Origin: Closterium sp. NIES-65
Taxonomy: Eukaryota; Streptophyta; Zygnematophyceae; Desmidiales; Closteriaceae
Assembly: GCA_948144175.1 (NCBI GenBank)
Contig: CANXME010002068.1
Location: forward strand, 3,534,001-3,598,000
DNA: 64,000 nt
Direction of reading: 5' to 3'
Shown here: positions 41,201-49,988 of the stretch, in pieces
How the letters are laid out: each line of letters starts with the position of its first letter
Position numbering within the stretch: position 1 is the stretch's first letter
Translations under genes and position numbers: made by a program
Notes under the pieces: generated by a model
Databases searched by the model: none
What the model was told of the DNA's origin: nothing
What the model saw: the letters and a program-made list of their open reading frames with translations, nothing else

Positions 41201-44090
41201 TCCTCAAAGGTGACGTCCTGGAAGGACAGAACACGACGCGAGGTGGGGTGGTAAAACTGCCAGCCGGGCGCGTCGGGGGGGAAGCCAAGGAAGACGCAAG
41301 GAAGAGCACGGGGGGACAGCTTGTCCGCAGACAAGTCGCGGACAAACGTCCGAGATCCCCAGACCCGAAACGCAGAAGCATCGCCAACCTTCCCCGTCCA
41401 CCGCAAGGCGGGGGAGGTCTCTTGCAAGGAGACCCAGGGCTGAAGGTTGAGCTGATGCGCGGCGTACTCAACCACAAACGGCCACAGAAAATGGGGGGCA
41501 GTCGCATGCATCATGGACGTACGAGCGACGTCCATGACCATGCCAATGCGGCGCTCAGCAATCCCATTTTGCTGTGGAGAGGCCGGAAGCGTGAAGGTCT
41601 GGCGGATGCCCTGTGCATGACAGAAGGCTCCCAGACGGGCAGAGGAAAACTCCCCTCCTCTGTCCGAGTGCAGACGCAGAACAGGAAAGTCCGAGCCGAA
41701 ACTCTCTCTGAGCTGAAGACGAGCTGCGCGGATCCAGTCGACCAACACCTCAGTGACGTCACCCTTGCTGCGCAAGGGGAAGACTGTGGTGTAACGCGAG
41801 TAGTCGTCAACGACCAGCAGAAAGTACCGCTCTCTCCCCTGCCCAGTGACCCGTGCTGGGCCCCACACGTCCAAGTGTAGAGTCTGCAGCGGAGCCTCTA
41901 TCGGAGGGGTGAGGGGTGGCGCGCTGTCGCCCCTCAACGCAGGGGATGCAGGAAGGGCCACGCCCTTGAGGAAGGGGAGGGAGAGACCGAGGAAGACCAG
42001 AGACAAGGACACGGGAGCCATGCCTCGGAGACGAGGCAAGGAGGGGTCACCAAGGCGGTGGTGCCAGAGGGGAGTGTGGTGGGACAGCTGACGACACGAG
42101 CAGGGGGCAGACTCAGGACCAGACCTGGACGCCACAGCAAACACCTGACTCGACGCAGCTACCTGGCCAGACTCAGAAGTAGGAGGAGACTCAGCAGTAA
42201 GGGTGTACAGGCTCAACCCTGGCCGACGGGTGAACATGGCCAGGTGTCGGCTTGTCCGAGCACACGTGCATCGCTGGCTCGTAGGAGTGAACTGGTCAAT
42301 CCCTCGATCCTGTAGGTCCGCTCCACTCACCAAGTTCTTAGAGAACGAGGGGAGGTAGAGACCAGACAGGGTGCCAGAGGGGGCTGCAGGGCATGGAAGG
42401 ACAGTGGAGAAGCTAGCAAGGACAGGACCCCCAGAGGGGTCCGCCAGGGAGACTGCAACCGGCCGACTAAACGGCGTAAGAGTGGTGCGGTCTCGAAAGA
42501 AGGAGCGGGACGCACCCGAGTCAAGGGTGAAGGTGTGGAAGGCCTGAGCTGACGTAGTACCCGAGAGAGCAGACTCACCAGCACCAGGGGCGGCAGGCGC
42601 ACTGGCACCTGGGGCAGCAGACGCACTGGCACCTAGAGCAGGAGTCTCACCAGCACCTAGCGCAGGAGCCTCAATGCCCGGGTAAGGCGGTACACACAGG
42701 TAACAAGCACCCTCAACACTATCAGCAACAGCATACATGGCAGCAAGAATAGCATCAAAGTCAAGATCAAAGATAGCAACCCCGGCCTTAGCCAGATCTC
42801 CCCAGCGAGGGATCTCTGACGCCTCAGGGAACTAGCGACGCCACGCGTCCGTCAGGCGACCAAAGCTGCGCTGGGTGGAGTGCGGGCCTCCGCACTGCTC
42901 ACCAGTGCGGTCGCCGGTACGGAGAACGTAAGAGCAGGGACCAAAACCCCCACCGCGCTGGCGTGCAGTGTACCACTCACGAAGCTGATGAGGGGACAGG
43001 GTCACACCACTCCTCTGCTGCTGCTGGCGCTGACCACCACCGGCGCCACTCCTCTGCGCAGAGTCGCGACTCGCTCCACCACCGCCGCCTCCGCCGCTGC
43101 CGCCTCCGCCGCCTCCTCCACCTCCGCCTCCTCCACTACCCCCGCCGCCTCCGCTTTCTCCGCCACCTCCACCGCCTCCGCCGCCTCCACTGCTGCCGCC
43201 GCCACCGCCACCCCCGGCACCATTCCCACCACCACCCCCACTCCCTCCACCACCTCCACCACCACCTCCACCGCCCCCTCCAGCCCCTCCAGTGCCCTTG
43301 CCCCCCTTGCCCTTGCCGGTGCGGCGTCTCCCGCTCGGGGCAGATGCAGCGCCGACCGACTCGAAACCAACGAGGTCGGCCGCAGCAGCAGAGGCAACAG
43401 AGGGCAAGAGGGGGGAGGGAGAACACCCCTCAAAGACCGGGGTGCGAGGGTCACCGTGAGAGGCTCCTACAGCGACTATGCTCTTCTCTATCGCTAGGAG
43501 GGCCTTCTCGAGGAGGTCAACGGTGAGAGTGGTGGGGCAAACTGAGAGGAAGTGGTCCCTGACTACCCGAAGAGAGTCAGGGAGCCGGGTGACTATGTAG
43601 TAGAGGGTGATGTACATAGAGGGGGGGGGTTCTTGGCGCAGATTTCAGCTGGAAGCGCAGCGCGGTAGCGAGTGTCACTAGTGCGGAGGTGCGTAATGAG
43701 GACAGCGACAGTGGGAAAGGCAGCAAGGTGAGGGAAGAGGTACGGTAGCATGAGGCGGCTCAGTGCAGCAGTGGCAGGGGAAGAGTAGCGTGCAACTACA
43801 TCGTCGTACAAGGTCTGAGCACTCTTGTACTTGCTAAAGTGTGCACGCTCAGTGGTCGGTAAGTGGCAGCGCACAGCAAGGCGAGCAGTAGCGTCACGTG
43901 TGGCCCACTGTGAGCGAACAGTGGCGTCAGCATCAGCAGCAGGGGCAGGGGAGGCACCAGAAGTGAGGTCAAACAGGGAGAGGCCGTCTGTCCTATCGCA
44001 CTGCAGGAAAAGCTGCAGATCATCTACCCAGACCTCAAAGTTTACTGCCCGACCCTCAGCGTCAAAAGTGAGAACGCTAGGGGAAGCCAT
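38263..44090 (-). pseudogene. Cop-6 gag-pol pseudogene
   Basis: Gag starts at 44090 (MASPSVLTFDAEGRAVNF) and is thrown out of frame at the C-run near 43621-43630. Everything from 43617 to 38263 then lies in one frame, broken only by stops near 42834, 40440, 38766 and 38694; three read as CAG to TAG and one as CGN to TGA. Domains: poly-Gly, LREWYTARQ, Cys box with the last Cys replaced (CGGPHSTQRSF), protease DSGAS, integrase with SDRGGEF and NGIAERRIG, GGAEP linker with LREWF, RT with YVDD, RNase H. The architecture is complete, so loss of function is by point mutation. Confidence 0.92.
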
Positions 44091-45157
44091 AACAGCAGTA
44101 GGCAGGCAGTGAGGACAGTGAGGCAGGGCAGTGCAGTGGCAGAGACTGTGCTCTTACGAGGCACGTGGGGCGATCGAGCTGCTCGGCGGCTCGGCTGTCG
44201 GGCGGCTCGGCTGCAAGGTGGCTCGGCTGCTTGGCGGCTCGGTTGTTGGGCGGCTCGGCTGCACGGTACTGGACGGCTCGGCTGTCGGGCGGCTCGGCTG
44301 CTGGGCGGCTCGGTTGCTGGGCGGCTTGGCGGTCGGGCGGCTCGGTTGATGGGCGGCTCGGGCGGTCGGGCGGCTCAGCTGGCCGGCGGTTCGGCTTCTC
44401 GGCGCTGTGGGCGCTGGGCAGCAAGGTCGTAGGTGGTGGCGAGGTCGTAGGTGGCGGCGGGGCCTAAGGTGGTGGTGGGCCGCAAGGGTGGGCGGGGCCG
44501 CAGTGGGCGACGGGGCCGCGGTGGCGACGGGGCCGAAGTGGGCGACGGGGCCGCGGTGGCGACGGGGCGGAAGTGGGCGACGGGGCCGCAGGTGGCGACG
44601 GGGCCGTAGCGGGGCCGTAGCGGGGCCTAAGTGGGGCCGTAGCGGGGCCGAAGTGGGGCCGTAGCGGGGCCGTAGCGGGGCCTAGGCGGGGCCGTAGCGG
44701 GGCCGCAGCGGGGCTGCGACAGGGCCGTAGCGGGGCCTAAGCGGGGCCGTAGCGGGGGCCGAAACGGGGCCTAAGCGGGGCCGTAGCGGGGCCGACGAGG
44801 CCGTAGCGGGGCCGTAGCGGGGCCGTAGCGGGGCCGTAGCGGGGCCAAAGCGGGGCCTAAGCGGGGCCGTAGCGGGGCCGACGGGGCCGTAGCGGGGCCG
44901 TAGCGGGGCCGTAGTGGGGCCTAAGCGGGGCCGTAGCGAGGCCGACGGGGCCGTAGCGGGGCCGTAGCAGGGCCGTAGCGGGGCCTAAGCGGGGCCGTAG
45001 CGGGGCCGCGACGGGGCCGTAAGCGGCCTAAGCGAGGCCGTAGAGGGCGGCTCGAGGGGCAGTAAGGGCGGCCAACAGGGGCCACTAAGGCGGCTCGAGG
45101 CGCTTCTAGGGTTAGGAGCTAAGCGCTCCGGGCAGGGAAGGAAAAAAAAAAGTTCGT
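44091..45157 (-). repeat. Cop-6 leader repeats
   Basis: 44160-44400 repeats GGCGGCTCGGCTG units. 44480-45030 repeats GGGGCCGTAGC units of 10-12 bp dozens of times. On the RNA strand this is C-rich (GCTACGGCCCC). An oligo-A run is at about 45142-45151. No supported gene. Confidence 0.85.
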
Positions 45158-45203
45158 GGTGGGCCCTAGGTAGTATTCCCATACGGGAACCTGCTCGATA
45201 CCA
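45158..45203 (-). promoter_or_regulatory. Cop-6 PBS, hairpin and GGGCCC box
   Basis: Minus strand TGGTATCGAGCAGG, hairpin GGTTCCC GTAT GGGAAT, then CTAGGGCCCACC. Confidence 0.85.
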
Positions 45204-45335
45204 TGACGAGAAGTGAGAATGGAATGAATGAACTATGAAACAGTTGGGTACAAGTACTAACCCTAATTGGGTTGTACCCCTTATGGGCTACTGCACTACA
45301 GCCTACACAAATGTATAAGCTATAATGTTCTGACA
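45204..45335 (-). repeat. Cop-6 5' LTR (132 bp)
   Basis: Same ends as 37936-38067, with about eight substitutions between them. Adjoins target copy GGTTA (45336-45340). Confidence 0.92.
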
Positions 45336-47560
45336 GGTTATCCCTGCCATATTAGGTACAAAACGGCGAACGTAGTTAACAAACCCCAGAAAACTTTGCA
45401 ATTCAAGGATATTAGTAGGCGGCTTCCACTTAAGAATGGCGTCCACCATACGTGGGTCGATCTTAATCCCTTCGCCGGAAACTACGTGCCCCAACAACTC
45501 CAACTCCGGTTTTAGGAACTCGCTTTGCTCAGTCGAGGGCGCGTTTGTCAGTCCGAACGGCATCACTGTAAATTCGTAACTGCCGTAGCGTGTGCGAAAA
45601 GCTGTCTTCGGGCAGTCGTCGGCGAACACGCGAATTTGGTGGTAGCCTCGTCGCAGGTCGATTTTCGAGAAATATCGAGCTCCGCAAAGTTTATCCAGCA
45701 GATCGTCATTCGTGGGATCGGGTAACGCGACTTTATCGTGACCCGATTCAGCGCCCGATAATCAATGCACATGCGTAGGCCCCCGTCCTTCTTCGACGTG
45801 AACAGTATCGGCGCTGCATACGGCGACGTGCTTGCTCGGATAAATCCTTTGGCGAGCAGGTAATACAGCTCGCTCCGCAACTCGGTGAGCTCTGGTTGGC
45901 TGAGCCGCCACTGTGTCCGAACAGTAGTTTGTGCGCCTGGCTCCAGCTGAATCCGATGATCTTCAGGGCGCTGGGGGGGGCAGGCCATCCCGGAGGTCAT
46001 CCGCGAAAATTTCGGGATATCCCGAATAACGCTCACCAACTCCTCAGGGACTGCTGCGCAGAGGGTGTCGATGTCCGCGATTTTCTTGGAAGCTGCCACC
46101 TCGTACAGGTGCACCAAGAAGGCCTGAGCTCCGCTGTTCATCGCTCATGCCATGTTGACCGCGTTGACACGTGTCGTTACCGGCTCTGGTTCCGTCCATT
46201 TCGGAAGCGTCGCCTTCCCTCCATATCCTCGCACGACGCACGCCCCAGTCATCCAGTCGATCGTCGGATTGAAGCGCTGCAGCCAATCTCTCCCCAGCAG
46301 CACATCGCAGGCGTCCAACGTCGTCGCCAACATCTTCATGCCAAACCCGAATTTGTCGCCACACTATATCCGGATTTTTTGCGCCTCATCTCGGATGGCC
46401 AGCGGTGTTCCGTCCACCAACCTTGCATCGATCTCCGACAGACACCTGGTCAGCTTCACCCCAATTTGTTTGGCCGTTGCCAGGTTGACGAGACTGTGGC
46501 TCGCCCCACCGTCAATGAAGATTTTTATTTTATAACCGTTAACCCTCCCCATCACCAGCATAGGGTAGTCCACGTGTTCACCCACGTTTTTCGTCCGGTT
46601 CTGGTCGATAGCTCTGATCGGTACCACGACCCGGTGTGGATGGTGATTGTCGGGCGATAGGGTCTCGTCAGTAGGGGGCCCGTCTGCTACTGACTCACAT
46701 CTTTTCCCGACCCTTCTCCGTCGTTCTTCTTCCCCTGTTTAAGCCTCGGGCGGTCTTTTTTGAGGTGGCCCAGCTGGTTGCATATAAAGCACGGCCCAAG
46801 GGCTCGACTTGGTGCATCCACGCCGTTGATCGTGGGCTGCTGAGTCGATCCACGAAATCGAGGGCCCTCCTGAGCTCGATCTCGCCCACTGTATCTGTGC
46901 ATCCATTGACTCGGCTTCTCAGACGGCGTCGTTGAAGCTGCGTGGCCGCGTTCGTCGGACCTCGTACTGCATCTCATATTTCAGGCCCGCCACGTAGCGA
47001 TCCAACCACTCTGCGTCGCTCATGTCGTCCACCTGGTCCGCCAAGTTGCAGAATGTGCTGGTATAGTCTTGGACCGAAGTCAGCTGCTTCCAGGCACGCA
47101 GCTTCATGCGAGCAGAGTCCAAGGCGGATATGTGCTCGAACCTGGTTCGCAAGGCGGCGCCCCACTCCCTCCATGTGCGTATCGTAGCCGTCCCGAAAAT
47201 TGATGCTGCTCGATGCGTGACAGGTTGATGCTGCTCGATGCGTGACAGGTGTTGAAGTCCCGTCGTTCGCACGTGCTATTCCTGCCGAAGTCTCTTCGTC
47301 TTGCAGCGTTCGCCTCAACCACTCCAGCGCAGGTCCCCGCAACAGTGAAACTGCGAAATTAATGCGGGTGGAATCGTCATAAATCATAGCAGCATTGAAA
47401 AACACTTCCACGTCGTACAACCATGCAGAAACAGTGACGAATTTGTCACTTGGGTTAAACGGGGGCGGGTTTGTCGGCTTGATTTTAACAGTTGTCAAAG
47501 CCGTTGCTGCCACTGGGACCGTTGGCATCGCTGTTGGCATCGCCGTCGTCGTCGCTGCTG
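45336..47560 (-). pseudogene. Gyp-1 gag, protease and reverse transcriptase
   Basis: Gag opens near 47540 (MPTAMPTVPVAATALTTVKI, then FNPSDKFVTVSAWLYDVEVFF), frameshifts, and continues to YVAGLKYEMQYEV. A 25-bp tandem duplication sits at about 47200-47250. The zinc knuckle CFICNQLGHLKKDRP has lost its last Cys. Protease IFIDGGASHSLV is at about 46520. RT shows [23 protein letters not shown], a frameshift, then [11 protein letters not shown] directly followed by [12 protein letters not shown]. The segment that should carry the catalytic YLDD is missing (about 50 residues). The polymerase is therefore dead regardless of the other lesions. Continues into 37935 across Cop-6. Confidence 0.88.
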
Positions 47561-48359
47561 CACGTGTCGGGGCTGCATGTGACTGTTGCGGTGACTGCTG
47601 CTGTTGCGCCTGCCTGCCTGACTCTTGCGACAGCTACAGGCAGTTACATATATATTCTAACACTCCCCGATAACTCCTGCAGCAGGAGTTTGTGCAGAAC
47701 ACAACCTGCAGAGGTACACCAGCAACAGCAACAGCAGGCACGGTAACAGAGCAGGTACAGCAGCAAAGGGACAGGCGTCAGCAAGACATTCCTGCCACCC
47801 CCTTACTCTCTTCCCTCCCCGACCACAGGAGGGGCAGCAAGGAGAGAGAGGAGGTGGGCTGGCTCTGGCTGGTGACCCCCTCCATCCCCTCACCCTCCCC
47901 CTCCCCCCCACACTGCTGCAGGAGCAGCAGAGGGGGGAAGAGAGGAGAGGTGGAGGGACGGCTGCTGGTTGGTCTCACACCCGCCACCCCAGTGCCACTC
48001 CCCCGGCTCCCCCACACCGTCACACCCTTCCCCCCACCGGCAGCTGCAGCAGTGGGAACGAAAGGAGGAGGAGGGGAAGGGAAGCACACCACCCATCACT
48101 CCCACACCCGCCACCCCCATACCCTCCCCCCCACGGCTGCAGGGAGACGAAGGAGGAGGGGGTGGGCGGGGGGAAAGCCGCAGAGCGGCTACAGAGGGTC
48201 GGCGCGGGTAGGTCAGGGGCGGCTGCAGCGAGTGCAGGCGCGGGGTGAGGCAGAGGCGGCTGCACTGAGTGCAGGAGCGGGGGCGGCTGCTCCAAGGGCA
48301 GGCGCTGGGTGGTGCAGGGGCGGCTGCACCGAGTGCAGGCGCAGGTGAGGCAGGGGCAC

Positions 48360-48720
48360 TACCGCAGGCGCCAGGGGCGGGTCCGCGGCGGCTCAGGACA
48401 CCGTCGCGGGCGCCAGGGGCGGTTCCGCGGCGGCTTAGGGCACCGTCGCGGGTGCCAGAGGCGGGTCCGCGGCGGCTCAGGTCACCGTCGCGGGCGCCAG
48501 GGGCGGGTTCGCGGCGGCTCAGGGCACCGACGCGGGCGCCAGGGGCGGTTCCGCGGCGGTTCAGGGCACCGTTGCGGGCGCCAGAGGCGGATCTGCTGCG
48601 GCTCAAGGCACCGATGCGGGCGCCAGTGGCGGATCCGCGGTGGCTCAGGGCACCGTCGCGCACCACGGGGCACGCGACGGGCAGTTCAGGGCACCGTCGC
48701 GTGCCACGGGGCGCACGACG
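48360..48720 (-). repeat. 42-bp tandem repeats encoding 14-residue units in LTR-7
   Basis: About eight degenerate 42-bp units centre on GGCGCCAGGGGCGG and GGCGGCTCAGGGCACC. Because 42 is a multiple of three, one minus-strand frame (48858 to 47890) reads repeated GARDGALSRRGPAP-like peptides. That frame's ATG straddles the LTR/PBS border, so I do not treat it as a gene. Confidence 0.7.
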
Positions 48721-48857
48721 AGCAGGTAAAACGTCACACGCCACCCGGGCGCGGGACAGAAGGAAATTTGCCACGCGCCCGCGGCGCGCGACCGGAAAAA
48801 CAGCAGCGGAAGCTTGAGGCAGGCCCACAGGCCAAGACGTAACAGGCTCTAATGCCA

Positions 48858-49090
48858 TGTTGAGAATAGTGGCATAAGTAGAAGTTAGGTTTAGGGCCTA
48901 GGCTTGGTAGCCTAGGCCAAGGGGGAGTCGAGAAAGTTGTGCCAAGAGAGAAAGTCGAGAATGGGAATGGTGTTCACTATAGCACTAGGGTACATATAGC
49001 AAACAGAGCATGCAAAGAAGGTGCACCACCAACAGTTTATAATAAATACACTAAACTACAGCTACAGGTAGTTACATATATATTCTAACA
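48858..49090 (-). repeat. LTR-7 5' LTR (233 bp)
   Basis: Minus strand TGTTAGAATATATATG...ATTCTCAACA, immediately followed by the PBS. AT-richer than the surrounding LTRs and unrelated to them. Confidence 0.8.
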
Positions 49091-49270
49091 AGCTAGGCCA
49101 AGGTCGCGGGGTCGCGAGATGGTTGGGTGCAGGTTCGGGGTTTGGAAAACCCGAAGGCGACGCGGTGGTGGCTCGGAAGGCGAGGTCGGCGGACCGAGCC
49201 TGGTTTTCCGAGAACCGGGGTTGTACGCGTACAGTGTGACCCAGTAAGGAATCCGAAAACATTCCTTACA
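49091..49270 (-). repeat. Gyp-1 5' LTR, surviving 180 bp
   Basis: Nearly identical to 28284-28474. Begins TGTAAGGAAT on the minus strand at 49270, next to target copy GGTGC (49271-49275). Its last 100 bp and the PBS are gone where LTR-7 sits. Confidence 0.85.
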
Positions 49271-49543
49271 GGTGCGAAGGCAGGTTACGCGAAGGAGCCC
49301 TTCGCAGTGAAGCCCGTTCAGGGATGAGGTTGGACCGACAATCCACTCCACTCTACACCAATGATTTCCACTAAGTCTGAATTCCCATCTTTTTTGTCTG
49401 AACTGAAACTCAACCTTGCCTACATGATTGTATCACCTCATTGTTGCTTTGCCAGCCATGACAACCTTGAGCTCGTCGCCATGGATGCTGTCGACAAAAT
49501 TTGGTGCTACTCTTGTGCGACAAGCCCAAGACATGGTAATAAT
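49271..49543. other. Non-transposon island
   Basis: 273 bp with no LTR-element similarity that I can see and clearly lower GC than its surroundings. Short frames exist on both strands but I recognise no domain. By the GGTGC target duplication it was once joined to 13892, upstream of the F-box fragment. It ends at the LTR of the 49544-52533 element, left flank ATAAT. Confidence 0.6.
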
Positions 49544-49988
49544 TGTTGGGCTGAGAAAAGCCCTTAGGATCTTTGCAGGACTAAACTCTGAGTAGAAACA
49601 ATGTAATAGCAGAAGCGTTAAATAATAAGTCTGTGAACCACCTTGCGCTGGTATGTGAGGGCACAGTAGATTGAATAATCAAAAGAGATGCAAGTCTTTT
49701 ATAAGAGTACGAGGGAATATGAAAGGTTATAGCTAATAACTATTTTACTATTGCTGTTGCGGTTCGATATAGTGACGACTCGGGCAACTGCTCAATAACG
49801 AGTGAGTTGCTTGTCCTTGCTGTCGCGCTGTACTTGTCAGGTCAAAGGTCGCTGACCTTTAACTTTCGCGTAACCTCCAGCAGCTGTTCCACCTCTGGGG
49901 TTCGATGCCAATGCTTCCTTGTACTTCGCTTCGTTCACGACTAAGTGCTTCGACACGACAGAGGTGCTTAAATAACTTGTTTCCAACA
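49544..49988 (-). repeat. 3' LTR (445 bp) of the second-lineage copia
   Basis: Minus strand TGTTGGAAAC...AGCCCAACA, with extended inverted ends TGTTGG/CCAACA. PPT directly upstream (49989-50002). The pol frame reads a short way into it, to a stop at 49859. Confidence 0.8.

Larger units (their letters stand above)
37936..45335 (-). mobile_element. Cop-6: Ty1/copia element in Gyp-1 pol
   Basis: 7,400 bp. LTRs 37936-38067 and 45204-45335 (132 bp each) differ at about eight positions, so this is one of the older full-length copies. Perfect target duplication GGTTA (37931-37935, 45336-45340). Removing it rejoins Gyp-1 RT connection residues NMAGIT to KPLTDLL. Gag is the A type, as in Cop-1, 2, 3 and 8. 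Confidence 0.95.
47631..49090 (-). mobile_element. LTR-7: short LTR element without pol, 3' LTR truncated
   Basis: 5' LTR 48858-49090 is followed on the minus strand by TGGCATTAGAGCC, a variant Met-tRNA PBS. About 1.2 kb of interior (47663-48857) shows no protease, integrase or RT. It ends in ATCGGGGAG, a plausible PPT, then 32 bp of LTR start (47631-47662, TGTTAGAATATATATG) before Gyp-1 gag sequence. It is inserted in the Gyp-1 5' LTR/leader, and the adjoining deletion removed the rest of both. A non-autonomous relative of an element not present here. Confidence 0.75.
13893..49270 (-). mobile_element. Gyp-1: Ty3/gypsy element spread over 35 kb by nested insertions
   Basis: The 3' LTR starts at 13893 (TGTTATGAG) and resumes at 28201-28474 after Cop-3. 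The PPT is at 28475-28495, pol lies at 28496-28524, 36009-37935 and 45336-46700, gag at about 46690-47560, and the 5' LTR remnant at 49091-49270. GGTGC flanks both outer ends (13888-13892 and 49271-49275), a perfect 5-bp duplication. Each internal break coincides with a copia target duplication, and the reading resumes across it (for example NMAGIT / KPLTDLL over Cop-6). Gag-protease-RT-RNase H-integrase order and a chromodomain-like tail define Ty3/gypsy. Confidence 0.88.

Noticed and set aside
47890-48858. A 322-codon gene in LTR-7
   Set aside because: Its ATG is formed by the LTR/PBS junction and its body is tandem repeat; no domain.
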